In this document: one piece after another, positions 1 to 8,266 of the stretch
Numbering within the stretch: position 1 is the first letter of the stretch
Layout: each line of letters starts with the position of its first letter
Source: an uncultured Chloroflexota bacterium
GTDB lineage: Bacteria > Chloroflexota > Chloroflexia > Thermomicrobiales > UBA6265
NCBI GenBank assembly: GCA_937901745.1
Contig: CALGSZ010000132.1
Span: 1-13,563 of the forward strand
Length of the DNA stretch: 13,563 bases
Direction of reading: 5' to 3'
Position numbers and translations under genes: made by a program
The notes under the pieces: generated by a model
Databases searched by the model: none
Told to the model about the DNA's origin: nothing
The model's input: the letters and a program-made list of their open reading frames with translations, nothing else

Positions 1-404
1 CGTGCCGCGGTCCGGTCGTGGAGGTGTGGCGCGCGGGTGGACGCGAGCATCGTTAGGGGGCGGAACGGGGCGTGTCAAGCACGGGGGCGAGGGGCGCGGG
101 GAGGGCGCGCCCCCGCTTGGCGGTGTGCATCGCCCACGTCCAGCGGTCTTGCGAGGAGTGCGCGGACCGGCGTCCTGAGTTGGGGGCGGGGTCTCGTCCT
201 TCATGCAGCCGAGAGTTCCTCGCCCCGAGCCAACGACGCATCGTCGGGATACTCCGGGTACGCGGCCATCTGCCGTACGAGGGGGAGACACAAGGCGATC
301 CCTAAGCCGTGCTCAGGGAAACTGAGGCAGACTGAGCGGCCACGGCGCCGCGTGTGGCAGGGTCTTGCTGCCACCACTGCGTACGGCGCGCCGTTCGGCG
401 CTTT
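1..404. other. Gene-free left flank, no convincing CDS
   Basis: I see no recognisable gene in this GC-rich stretch downstream of the effector operon. Several open frames cross it on both strands, but their residue composition (Arg/Ala/Ser/Gly-rich) looks like chance in GC-rich DNA. The one slightly protein-like reading is on the minus strand, ending at a TGA at 201-203, in the same frame as csb2 but beyond its stop. Its last part contains MAAYPEYPDDASLARGEEL, with a possible ATG at 267-269. It could be the decayed C-terminus of a lost gene, but I cannot assign a family. The stretch ends in a terminator-like hairpin. Confidence 0.5.
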
Positions 405-406
405 TT
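388..406 (+). terminator. Rightward intrinsic terminator-like hairpin
   Basis: GCGCC (388-392), a GTTC loop and GGCGC (397-401) form a 5-bp GC stem followed directly by TTTTT (402-406). Read on the plus strand this is the layout of a Rho-independent terminator. The T-run overlaps the csb2 stop codon (TAA, complement of 405-407). It would stop transcripts entering from the left before they run antisense through the cas genes. On the minus strand the run is upstream of the stem, so it is not an obvious terminator for the cas operon itself. The stem is short. Confidence 0.45.
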
Positions 407-1934
407 AGTCGTCCCGCGGTGTGAACATCCCCAGCCCGTAATGGCAGCCGAAACCCAGGGCCAGCGGCCCATCCAGCGGCGCTGGGAACCTGATCTCCAG
501 CAGCGACCCGCGGGTGTCCGGCTGCCGCAGGCCGCGCTTCGAGCGAAACCGGTGGAAATGCACCGCGCGCCGCTCTCGGCCGCGGATGCGGATTGATGGA
601 AGCACGCGGATGTCGGCGGGCTCCGGCAACCCGCGCTCGGCGCATTCCCTACGCACCTGGTCCGGAACGCGGAAGCCCGGCTTGGCGAACCAGGGGTGGA
701 GATAGGGCGTGACAGAGACCCAGGTGCGCGCCGGGAGTCCGTAGCGCGAGCGCGAGTCGGCCGGTGCCGCCCAGGCCCCTTCGAAGACGACCGCCCACTT
801 CTCGCCGTCGCGCGTCCACAGGCCGCGCAGGTGCAGGCCATCGAGTGCCGCGATGGCACCACGGGACAGCCCGCCGGGCGCGTAGATCAGGACGTGGTCG
901 ATGAACCCGTCATCATCCGCATCCTCCGGCAGGTAGAACGCGTGCCGGTGGTGCGGCTCACGAGCGCTCCCGTGCCCGGAGATCTCGGGCGGCACTCCCT
1001 GGGCGCCGGCGAGGCGGTCCGCGACGCTGATGGCGGCAGCGCGAACCAGCTCGCCGATCCGCACCGCCTCTTCGATACGCGGCAGCGGTTTGCCGGCGAG
1101 CGCGAGGCGAACGGTGGTGATCTTGCTCTCGCGAGCCGTGCGCAGTGGCCTGCGTGTGGGCCGTGTCGAGTCCAGTGGGGGGCGCGTGTAGGTGATCATT
1201 CGGGCGCCGGGTGGCAAGTTCCAGCCTGTATCGCGGAGATCGGCCGTCTCGTTCCGCAGGGCATCGAGGACGCGGGGCGGGAGAGTTGAGAGAATGCGGC
1301 GCTGCGCCCTAGTGAGCCGCCTCGCGTTCAGACCTAGCTCTATGATGGACCGGCTGCGCAGCTCCGCGTACGCGGACGGATCGAGCGGCGCGAGGAGCCT
1401 GACCGGCACACGGCCGCCGGACGCATGCATCCCTTCCGACTCGGCTGGCGTGCAGTTGAACTCCCCGCCATAGCCGTCCAGCAGCCGGGCCTCGACCCAG
1501 CTCTCGGCGCGGCCGAGGTAGGTCGTGACTGACGCGAGCGCGCCGAGCAACTCGTGCTCGCGCTGGGCGAGCGTGACGTCCGGCCACGCCACGATCAGCT
1601 CTTCAGTTGGGTCGACGCGGGCGAAGGCGTCGAAGATAAGGACGGGACGATCCGCTGCGCCGGCGCGGACGGGCATGTAGTGCCGACTGTGGGCGCGCGT
1701 GGCGGCTGGCAGGCGGTACACCGGCGGCGACGCAGACAGCCCGTCGATGAGGGCCGCCAGCGCATCTTCCGGAAACCGGGCTGCATCGAGTTTTCGGTGC
1801 CAGGACGCGACGAGTGCACGGAGGATGCGCCACGCCGAAGGCGGCCACTCGATCTCCGCCTCGTTGGCGTGGCTGCCCCACGGCGTCGCGTGGTACCGGC
1901 CCGCCGGGAAGCGCAGTGCCAGGACGGTGCTCAC
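405..1934 (-). CDS. csb2: Type I-G CRISPR protein Csb2 (Cas5-Cas6-like fusion)
   Basis: This 509-residue protein belongs to the GSU0054/Csb2 family. The family is regarded as a fused Cas5 and Cas6: a crRNA 5'-handle-binding subunit joined to the pre-crRNA endonuclease. The N-terminus (LALRFPAGRYHATPWGSHAN, residues 5-24) and the WPPSAWRILRALVA block (30-43) are typical. The C-terminal half carries HHRHAFYLPEDADDDGFIDH (328-347), the family histidine cluster, and ends in a glycine-rich segment, GPLALGFGCHYGLGMF (489-504), resembling the Cas6 G-loop. Candidate catalytic histidines are H328, H329, H331 and H347, but I cannot choose among them. It is last in the operon and starts with GTG two bases after the csb1 stop, with no strong ribosome binding site, which suggests coupled translation. 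Length and motifs look intact. Confidence 0.93.
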   Translation of the reverse strand: MSTVLALRFPAGRYHATPWGSHANEAEIEWPPSAWRILRALVASWHRKLDAARFPEDALAALIDGLSASPPVYRLPAATRAHSRHYMPVRAGAADRPVLIFDAFARVDPTEELIVAWPDVTLAQREHELLGALASVTTYLGRAESWVEARLLDGYGGEFNCTPAESEGMHASGGRVPVRLLAPLDPSAYAELRSRSIIELGLNARRLTRAQRRILSTLPPRVLDALRNETADLRDTGWNLPPGARMITYTRPPLDSTRPTRRPLRTARESKITTVRLALAGKPLPRIEEAVRIGELVRAAAISVADRLAGAQGVPPEISGHGSAREPHHRHAFYLPEDADDDGFIDHVLIYAPGGLSRGAIAALDGLHLRGLWTRDGEKWAVVFEGAWAAPADSRSRYGLPARTWVSVTPYLHPWFAKPGFRVPDQVRRECAERGLPEPADIRVLPSIRIRGRERRAVHFHRFRSKRGLRQPDTRGSLLEIRFPAPLDGPLALGFGCHYGLGMFTPRDD

Positions 1935-1936
1935 GG

Positions 1937-2896
1937 TCAGCGCTCGTATGTGACCACGGTGACGGGCGGGTCGGCGAACCGGCCGGACTCCGCGACGGTC
2001 CGGATCAGCTCCGGCATCTGCTGCTCAATGTCCGCGAGCGGAGGCAATGCGAACCCCGCGGGACGCGTGACCTGTGGCTCGCCCGCCAGCGTGAGGTCGC
2101 ACGCGGTGCGCAGGCGCAGGCCGTGCTCGAGGAACCGCGCGATCTTGAACAGAGCCAGGCCCACCAGCATTCGCTCGACCTCCGCGCCGAGACCGAACCC
2201 CCGGATCTGCGCGAGGTCGAGGTTGAAGTACGCACGGATGCGCGGTGAGACGTACTCGTCGCGCGCGAATGGGACGTTGCCGAAGCCTATGTCGGTCCGT
2301 TTGTCCCCTGGATTAATGCGGTCGTTCTTCACGCCGCCGCTCGCCGCGACCTGGACGCCCTCAGCCTCGATGAACGCCGAGAGCGAACGCGGCAGACGGA
2401 GCCGGCCGCCGGCTAGGTCCCTCTTGGCGAGGAACACGCCGTGCAGCAGCGCGTTGGCGTCGAGGCGCAGCAGCACGGCGGCGAGCTTGCGGATGTCGAC
2501 AGCGGCGCTGTCCTCGGCCGCCAGCTCGGTGCGCAGGATCTCAAAAACCGTCTTGTCGTTGCCCTCGAGGATGTAGGGCGAGTTCAGCCGGTGCGCCTCG
2601 AGTACCGAGTTGGTGAGCGGCCTGCCACTGGCATCGCGAACTTTAACGAGCGGCAGCCCGCGGAGCGGGGGGACCCAGTCATCCGCAACATCGTCCCAGC
2701 ATACCGCCTCCAGACGGTTCGCCATACTCTGCGCGGATTCGACGAGGAGCATGCGGGTGCCGTCGGGCCCTTTGTACTCGGCAGGGCCGAGGTCGGGGAA
2801 GCCCGTGGGCTGGAAGCGCGTCCCCTGGAGCGGCCGCAGGTCAGCCTGGATGAGCAGCCGCGGCGCGCCGTCGAGGGCGCCGAAGTCGATGGGCAT
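1937..2896 (-). CDS. csb1: Type I-G CRISPR protein Csb1 (Cas7-like backbone)
   Basis: This 319-residue protein belongs to the GSU0053/Csb1 family, the Cas7-group RAMP of type I-G that polymerises along the crRNA spacer to form the Cascade backbone. Family signatures are RFQPTGFPDLGPAEY (residues 27-41), LLVESAQSMANRLE (50-63) and the SPYILEG turn (106-112). The central part (residues about 185-215, with KNDRINPGDKRTDIGFGNVP) also fits the family. The ATG at 2894-2896 is supported by a strong Shine-Dalgarno GGAGG (complement of 2905-2909), 8 nt upstream and inside the end of csx17. It lies 3 nt after the csx17 stop and 2 nt before csb2. That strong internal site would suit a subunit needed in several copies per complex, but this is inference. 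Confidence 0.94.
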   Translation of the reverse strand: MPIDFGALDGAPRLLIQADLRPLQGTRFQPTGFPDLGPAEYKGPDGTRMLLVESAQSMANRLEAVCWDDVADDWVPPLRGLPLVKVRDASGRPLTNSVLEAHRLNSPYILEGNDKTVFEILRTELAAEDSAAVDIRKLAAVLLRLDANALLHGVFLAKRDLAGGRLRLPRSLSAFIEAEGVQVAASGGVKNDRINPGDKRTDIGFGNVPFARDEYVSPRIRAYFNLDLAQIRGFGLGAEVERMLVGLALFKIARFLEHGLRLRTACDLTLAGEPQVTRPAGFALPPLADIEQQMPELIRTVAESGRFADPPVTVVTYER

Positions 2897-2899
2897 TGC

Positions 2900-5188
2900 T
2901 TACGCCTCCACGTCAAGGGTCGAGGGTGTGCGATCCGCCTCCTCGTCGTCGCGGGTAATGCGGCGCGCGAGGCGGCGGAGATCGTGGTCGGACAGCGGCA
3001 CCAGCAGTGCGGCGAGCAGGCGCTGGCCATCGGGGTGCGCCGTCTCGCGCAACGAGGCGAGCGGAGCGAGCCCCATCAGGCGCAGGCGCCGGAGGCCCAG
3101 CTCTACGGCGTCGGCCACGCGATCCGCGCTGAGCAGCCGGACGATCACTGCAGAGTCCCGTGAGCGCGACGCCCCGGATCCGCCATCCGGCGTGAGCCCG
3201 GCTGGGCGGAGAAGCCGCGCCCGCGCCAGCTGCTCTCGTGCCACGAACAGCGGCTTGAGCGCCGCGAAGGCTGGCGGTAGCGGAACATCCTCGAATTGCA
3301 CACCGCGCAGGCGTTGCGGGATACGCGCCAGCGCGAGGCCAGGTAGCAATTCTGCGATCCGCTCGTCGTCCAGCGCGGCGTCGAGCCAAGCCCCGATGGC
3401 AGCCAGCGGTGCGGGCGTGTGCCCCCGCCACGGCCCGTCCGGCAGATTCAGCCGCGCCGCAGCCTGGAGGCGCCGCTCGGCGAGCGCGCAAAGGTTGGCT
3501 AGCAAGTTGCCCGGCCCCCATGTTACGTCGTGGTCCGCACCCTCCGCCCAGCGAAGCCGGCGCTCATCGATGGGCGCGAAGTGGGATGCCATGCGGAGCA
3601 CTAGGCGGCCATCCCCATCCTCCTCCGGCGCAGCCGCGTGCAGGCCTGCGAGCGCCGCGGCGATCTGGAACTCGGCGCTGCCGTCGTCCGCGTCGTGCAC
3701 CCACTGGGCGCGGAGCAGCGGGACCGGCGACACCTGATCTCGGCCCGCCGGACTGCGGCCGAGATACATCTGCGCTTCCCCGAGCCGCGCGAGCACCGCC
3801 TGGACACGGCGCGGGTCGTCCGTGCGTGTCAGGTCGAAGAGTGCGTCTTCCAGCCGCGAAACCACGCTGCGCAGGCGTGCGGGCGCCTCCGCCCGGCGCA
3901 CGAGCGCCCGGAACCGATCGAGCCAGCCGTCGGCATCGAGGTCGTCGGCGAGGTCACCGCGCGGGTTGCGCCGGACTTCGACGCGGTCGAGCGGTACAGC
4001 GAAGACATTCCGCCCGAAGCGCTGGAGATAGCCGTAGCGCTGGAACGCCGTGATGCCGCGCTGCATGCCGAGCGAGGCGACGGCGCGCGCGAAATCCAAC
4101 GCATCGCGCGCCGTGCGCCCGCTCACCTGCACACGGCCCTCGGCAAAGACCGTGGCCAGCTCGGTGAGCGTCGCCGGCTGGCCCCAAAGCGGGAACCATG
4201 TCTCCGCGCGCGCGTTCGGCTCGTCGCCGAGCGCAACGGAGCCGGCGCCCGCGCCGACCGGGTGCACAGTGAACGGGAAGGCGAGTGCTCCGGGCGAAGC
4301 CGCCTCCAGCCGCTTGGTCGCTGCGGCAGCGAACAGCAGCGTGCCCTCAAGGCAGAGCAGGTATTCCCAGGCGTTCAGCATGATGCCGGCCTCGAACCCC
4401 GTCGAGGCGTTCGGTCCGCCCGCCGCCAGGGGCGCGAACTGGCCGGGCGTCTGATCGGAGCCGGTGCCGGGCCGCGCTTCGCCGAACAGTGCAGCGGCCA
4501 GAGCGTGATCGTGCTCGCGCTCGATGATGCATGCCACCACCTGCTGCGCGAATCCGGAGACGTAGCTACCGCTACCTTCGTTGCCCCCCGTGCCGAGCAA
4601 CGGCGGGAACGCCCGGCCTTCGTCCGTCAACACGTAGCACGCGTCCAGCCATGGCAGCAGGTGATCCGGCAGCTCGGCGCGGCAAGCGCGCAGCAGCTCC
4701 AGCTTGGCTTCGTCCTTTGCCTTCTCGCTGATGCCCAGGCGGCTCAGCAAACCGCGCACCTGCGCGATGACGTCCCGGAACGAGGCAAGGCGTTCCAGGT
4801 CAGACGCCGCAATCCGCTGGAGCGCGGCGCGGGCGCTGGCCTCCGAGGACCCCGGATAGAACCCGGACCGCGCGCCCCATGGTGCGATGATCGGCGTCGG
4901 GCGGTAGTGTTCGAGGAAGAACTCCTCGAGCGCGGCGGCATCCAGTTGGGAGGTCAGGACGAACGTGTCACAGCGCCAGTGGCCTTTCGCGTTCGCGTCC
5001 GCCTGCTCGGCCACCAAGCGCAGAATGCCCAGCGCCTTGAGGTAGGAGGCGAGAGGGGTGGGCGCGCAGCCGGGGAGAGGGAGTGCGTACGCGCTGGCAC
5101 TTTGGATCGCTTCAACGGCGCTCATCGCTGACCAGTCTATCACTGTGCCGGTTGCCCCGCGAAGATCGGCATTATGTTCTTTGGCCAT
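2900..5188 (-). CDS. csx17: Type I-G CRISPR large subunit Csx17 (Cas8g)
   Basis: This 762-residue protein is Csx17, the large (Cas8-like) subunit of the type I-G effector complex, presumed to recognise the PAM and recruit Cas3. Diagnostic blocks are LPGCAPTPLASYLKALGILR (residues 38-57), PTPIIAPWGARSGFYPG (97-113), FPPLLGTGGNEGSGSY (194-209), WEYLLCLEG (274-282) and RYGYLQRFGRNVFAVPL (384-400). The C-terminal third is arginine- and alanine-rich and less distinctive. The chosen ATG (5186-5188) follows the cas3 stop after a single base (TGA-A-ATG), a strong coupling arrangement. A second in-frame ATG at 5123-5125 (residue 22) lies closer to the conserved block and could be the true start. Neither has a strong ribosome binding site. 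No truncation is evident. Confidence 0.93.
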   Translation of the reverse strand: MAKEHNADLRGATGTVIDWSAMSAVEAIQSASAYALPLPGCAPTPLASYLKALGILRLVAEQADANAKGHWRCDTFVLTSQLDAAALEEFFLEHYRPTPIIAPWGARSGFYPGSSEASARAALQRIAASDLERLASFRDVIAQVRGLLSRLGISEKAKDEAKLELLRACRAELPDHLLPWLDACYVLTDEGRAFPPLLGTGGNEGSGSYVSGFAQQVVACIIEREHDHALAAALFGEARPGTGSDQTPGQFAPLAAGGPNASTGFEAGIMLNAWEYLLCLEGTLLFAAAATKRLEAASPGALAFPFTVHPVGAGAGSVALGDEPNARAETWFPLWGQPATLTELATVFAEGRVQVSGRTARDALDFARAVASLGMQRGITAFQRYGYLQRFGRNVFAVPLDRVEVRRNPRGDLADDLDADGWLDRFRALVRRAEAPARLRSVVSRLEDALFDLTRTDDPRRVQAVLARLGEAQMYLGRSPAGRDQVSPVPLLRAQWVHDADDGSAEFQIAAALAGLHAAAPEEDGDGRLVLRMASHFAPIDERRLRWAEGADHDVTWGPGNLLANLCALAERRLQAAARLNLPDGPWRGHTPAPLAAIGAWLDAALDDERIAELLPGLALARIPQRLRGVQFEDVPLPPAFAALKPLFVAREQLARARLLRPAGLTPDGGSGASRSRDSAVIVRLLSADRVADAVELGLRRLRLMGLAPLASLRETAHPDGQRLLAALLVPLSDHDLRRLARRITRDDEEADRTPSTLDVEA

Positions 5189-5189
5189 T

Positions 5190-7694
5190 TCATCCAGAAG
5201 ACCCTGACGCCCTCCAATCCGCCAGCCGCACCATCGCCTCCAGCCACGCGAGCCGGAACGGTCCCCACCGCTGGAGTAGCGCGGCCGTGCGCGCCGGCCA
5301 CGACGGCCCCATCTCGCCCTCGCCCATCTGCATCAGATCCAGCCGCAGCGTGAGCGGCGGAACGCGCAGGCCATTGGCCGTCACCGCGGGCAGCGCGTCG
5401 CCCGCCCACACGCCGCGCGCGTACAGCCGGTCATCCGGCGGCCGCGTCTCGCCCGGCAGCGCGCGCAGCGCCATCCGCACCTTGCCGTGGTGCGCGGCGA
5501 TGAGGTACGCCACGAGGTCGGGGTCACCGACCGCCGGGCGCGCAGCCCCGCCTTCGTCGCGGGCAGCCGCGGCCCCGCGTGTGGCGGCGCCTGCTTCCAG
5601 CCACGCCAGCATGGACGCTAGCTCGTGCCGGAAATGCGGGCGGCGTTTGAGCTCGCCGTCCACCATCACCCCGTAGTTCAGCCGCCCGCGCATGCTCGGT
5701 GACTTCGCCCAAAGACGCGAGCGGTCGACGTCCTCCGCCGCGTGCTCCAGGATCGCCGCCTGGAACGCGGGGTGCGCCTTGCCTACATCGTGCCAGAGCG
5801 CGGCCTCGATCACCTCGTCCTCAGCGCGGGCCATGGGGAGTACCTGCGTCAGCGCGGCGGCTTGCCGCCGCGTCTCGAGGAGATGCTCGGCGAGCTCGAC
5901 GTAGTCGCCCGCGCGAACAAGCGGCTCCTCGTCCATTGATTCCGGCCGCGCGTCCGCCGGCCCAGCGGCAGGCACAGGGTCAACGGTCGCGCGCATCCCG
6001 ACGACGAAGCCGAGCTCAACGTCGTACCCGCCCGCATCCGCGTGCAGCATCAGGACCTGCCCGGGCCGTACGTCCACGAGTTCGTTCAGCTGATCCCAAC
6101 GCGCTTCGAGCGCGTTCCACGCATAGGCCCGGCTCTTTACCGCACGCAGGTGCTCGCGCAGCGCGCCGGCGGGAACGGGGCATAGCTCACCGCGTAGCGG
6201 CCGGGCCTCGCTCTGGAGATCATCACCGAACGCGCGCCAGAACACCTGCACGTCCACACCCCCGGCATTGCGGATGAACGGCGAGATGTCGATGTCGAAG
6301 CCGGAAAGGTCCGGTTCCGTGTTGAACAGGTCGAGCAGGTCCTTCCGGCGCAGGACGTGCGGCCCCGAGTACACTTCCGTTACGGGCGGGAGGTCCGCTG
6401 CCGCGGCCGAGTCCAGCGTATCCACGATCGCGCGCGCGGCGGCCAGCACCTCGGCCGCATACGGCAACGCGAGCTGCGCGTCAGCGGCGGCATCGACATC
6501 GATCCAGTGGACCACGGCGTCGTCGTACTCCCCGCCGCGATTGCAACGGCCGAACCGCTGGACAAGCGAGGACCAGGGCGCCAGCTCCGTGAAGAGATGC
6601 CGCGAGGTGATGTCGACACCGGCCTCGACCGCCTGCGTCGCGACGACGATCACATCGTCGTGCGGACCCAGCTCGCGCAGTCGCGCGTTGAGGCCGGTAC
6701 GCTCGACCACGCGAAAACGTGCGTGTACCAGCATCAGCCGCGTTCCGCGACCCGCCGCATCCAGGCCCTTGCGCAACCGGCGGTATACCTCCTGGGCACG
6801 CGCGACGCGGTTCACGATAACCAGCGTCGGCGCGTCGCCGGTGTGCACAGCCAAGACCTCATCGCACAGCGCATCGATGTAGGCCTTCACCTCTGCTTTC
6901 CGTCCGCCGGACAGTCGTGCGCCCGCGCGGACGAGCCGCTTCGGCGCCGAGAACCGCCGGAGCACACGCGCGTCCCGCCTGTCTTCCTCCGGGAGACTCA
7001 GCACGCGACAGCGAGCACGGTGCGCCCTGAAGTCGACTGTGTCGAACCACTCCGGTCGCAGGGTTGCGGACGACCAGAGCGTGCGTGCCGCGAGCGCTGA
7101 GGGCATCTGCGGATCCCGCCGGAACGCTTCGAGCTGCGCCGAGGTAGGGAGGCCCGCACCCATGAGCTGCACCTCGTCGAATACCCAGAGCGCGTCGTTG
7201 TGGAGCAGCGCGAAGTCGATGGGCCAGCGGTAGCGGCTGACGCCATAGCCGCGCATGAGCGCGCGCGAGAGGAGCATGTCCTGCGTGCCGATCAGCACGG
7301 CCGGATCCTCTGGTCTCCCGACCCATCCGTCCTCCGCTTCGCCGCCCATCAGCACGTAGGCGCGCGGCGGCACGAGCCCGCGCTGCTCGAACAGCGGGGC
7401 GGAGCACTGCAGCCACTCGCCCACGTTCTCCCGCGTCTGCTCGACCAGCACCCGCATCGGCAGGCACCACACCAGCCGCCGGGGGGTGCCAGGGTCGGCG
7501 AGCAGCCGGCGGTAGAGCCAGGCGGCGGTGATGGCGGCAGTTTTCCCCAGCCCAGTGGGTATGTGCAGCATGTCCGGCCACGGGCCGACCGCGAGCTGGC
7601 GCTGGTAATGGTAGGGGGCGAAAGATGCGTCTGGAGAGGCCGCGTGGCGCGCGGCCCTCCCGATCGTGGCGTCGAAGAACTCGTCGTAGGTCAC
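5190..7694 (-). CDS. cas3: Cas3 helicase with C-terminal HD nuclease (type I-G)
   Basis: This 834-residue protein is the target-degrading effector, a superfamily-2 DNA helicase plus HD nuclease recruited by the DNA-bound complex. The helicase comes first: Walker A IPTGLGKTA (residues 45-53), Walker B DEVQ (173-176), SSAT (208-211), ATQAVEAGVDI (352-362) and QRFGRCNRGG (379-388). The HD domain follows at about 595-750, with WHDVGK (634-639; H635, D636) and further histidines at H687, H690 and H735-H736 (AAHHGK). This helicase-then-HD order is the reverse of most Cas3 proteins and is known for type I-G. The GTG start (7692-7694) has GAGGGA 10 nt upstream and gives the expected short N-terminus before the PYHYQRQLA Q-motif region. 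It is the first gene of the leftward operon. All key motifs are present, so it should be active. Confidence 0.95.
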   Translation of the reverse strand: MTYDEFFDATIGRAARHAASPDASFAPYHYQRQLAVGPWPDMLHIPTGLGKTAAITAAWLYRRLLADPGTPRRLVWCLPMRVLVEQTRENVGEWLQCSAPLFEQRGLVPPRAYVLMGGEAEDGWVGRPEDPAVLIGTQDMLLSRALMRGYGVSRYRWPIDFALLHNDALWVFDEVQLMGAGLPTSAQLEAFRRDPQMPSALAARTLWSSATLRPEWFDTVDFRAHRARCRVLSLPEEDRRDARVLRRFSAPKRLVRAGARLSGGRKAEVKAYIDALCDEVLAVHTGDAPTLVIVNRVARAQEVYRRLRKGLDAAGRGTRLMLVHARFRVVERTGLNARLRELGPHDDVIVVATQAVEAGVDITSRHLFTELAPWSSLVQRFGRCNRGGEYDDAVVHWIDVDAAADAQLALPYAAEVLAAARAIVDTLDSAAAADLPPVTEVYSGPHVLRRKDLLDLFNTEPDLSGFDIDISPFIRNAGGVDVQVFWRAFGDDLQSEARPLRGELCPVPAGALREHLRAVKSRAYAWNALEARWDQLNELVDVRPGQVLMLHADAGGYDVELGFVVGMRATVDPVPAAGPADARPESMDEEPLVRAGDYVELAEHLLETRRQAAALTQVLPMARAEDEVIEAALWHDVGKAHPAFQAAILEHAAEDVDRSRLWAKSPSMRGRLNYGVMVDGELKRRPHFRHELASMLAWLEAGAATRGAAAARDEGGAARPAVGDPDLVAYLIAAHHGKVRMALRALPGETRPPDDRLYARGVWAGDALPAVTANGLRVPPLTLRLDLMQMGEGEMGPSWPARTAALLQRWGPFRLAWLEAMVRLADWRASGSSG

Positions 7695-7808
7695 GGAGCG
7701 CAGGTCCCTCGTCAGACGGAACGCTTCCGGGGCAATCTATGGAGAGGGTCCGACAGCGAGGGCGGACACCCTCACCGCTGGCCCGTTTGAGGATGACGCT
7801 GCGAATCT

Positions 7809-7822
7809 GGAAGCGAACTTCC
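7809..7822. promoter_or_regulatory. Small hairpin GGAAG-CGAA-CTTCC
   Basis: This is a perfect 5-bp inverted repeat with a four-base loop, about 115 bp upstream of the cas3 start. It could be part of a small RNA, an operator or chance. It is notable mainly because a longer inverted repeat lies 20 bp away. Confidence 0.25.
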
Positions 7823-7841
7823 GACGGCCCAACTAACGAGG

Positions 7842-7860
7842 CCGCTCCAGGGTGGAGCGG
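7842..7860. promoter_or_regulatory. 8-bp perfect inverted repeat, candidate operator
   Basis: CCGCTCCA (7842-7849) and TGGAGCGG (7853-7860) are perfect reverse complements around a GGG centre, about 150 bp upstream of cas3 and about 400 bp upstream of the MNT start. There is no T-run on either side, so it is not a classic terminator. A protein-binding operator for the divergent operons, or a stem in a leader RNA, is possible. No regulator gene is visible in the window. Confidence 0.35.
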
Positions 7861-8266
7861 AGGATTGGTCGCAAGCCGATGGCAACTATCCCGAAACTAC
7901 TTCAAAGAGGCCGGGCAGCCAAGATCGGTAGCGCAGCCGTGGAGTGGCCAGCGGCCCTCCCATGGCAACCCGGATTCCGGTCCGTCGGCGGGAAGATAGC
8001 GCCCATTCGCTCAGGGCGCAAGGCCATCGTCGGGTTTTCATACTTTCCCTAAACTAAATTGAATTCTGGCTCGCTTGCGGACTCCGCCTGCCCTGGGGGA
8101 TGATCTGCCTGGCCCATCGTTGACGTGCCATCCTCAGGCGGAGGCTGTTCTTTTGATCGGTCGACGGCAGACGCCCGGAGCGCGCCGCGGTTCCCACTCC
8201 GGCAGGGTCCGTGAAACGGCAGCCGCCTATCCTGGCGGTGCCCCCCGAGGGACGCTGGATCAAGCC

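Larger units (their letters stand above)
7695..8266. other. Divergent intergenic region between cas3 and the MNT gene
   Basis: This gap of about 570 bp must hold the promoters of the leftward effector operon and probably of the rightward MNT-HEPN genes. I see no convincing gene: an open frame at 7852-8052 and the upstream extension of the MNT frame from 8075 carry no recognisable domain. Structure is visible: a 5-bp hairpin (7809-7822) and an 8-bp perfect inverted repeat (7842-7860). The most AT-rich patch is around 8034-8068 (TTTTCATACTTTCCCTAAAC and following), a likely place for promoter or protein-binding activity. TTGACG occurs at 8120-8125 but without a good -10 partner. No unambiguous sigma-70 promoter was found on either strand. 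Confidence 0.5.

Noticed and set aside
1554..2576. Large open frames opposite csb2, csb1, csx17 and cas3 on the plus strand
   Set aside because: They are antisense shadows of well-supported cas genes in GC-rich DNA, with low-complexity Arg/Ser/Ala-rich translations.
7801..7820. TGGAAGC near 7808 as a degenerate repeat 3' end of a CreTA-like guide RNA
   Set aside because: Aligning the last 16 repeat bases gives only about seven matches, most of them in the final six bases. This is too weak to claim.
7973..7980. GATTCCGG in the cas3-MNT gap, and GATTCCGG again in the leader at 11244, resembling the start of the CRISPR repeat
   Set aside because: Only seven bases match the repeat start in each case and no matching 3' half follows at the right distance, so neither supports a degenerate repeat or a mini-array.
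7852..8052. 66-residue open frame in the divergent gap as a small gene
   Set aside because: There is no recognisable domain, no convincing ribosome binding site, and its composition fits chance in GC-rich DNA.
8075..8266. Upstream extension of the MNT reading frame from ATG 8075
   Set aside because: The extra residues (about 64) are Gly/Pro/Arg-rich and have no MNT character; a start near 8255-8267 fits family length and fold.
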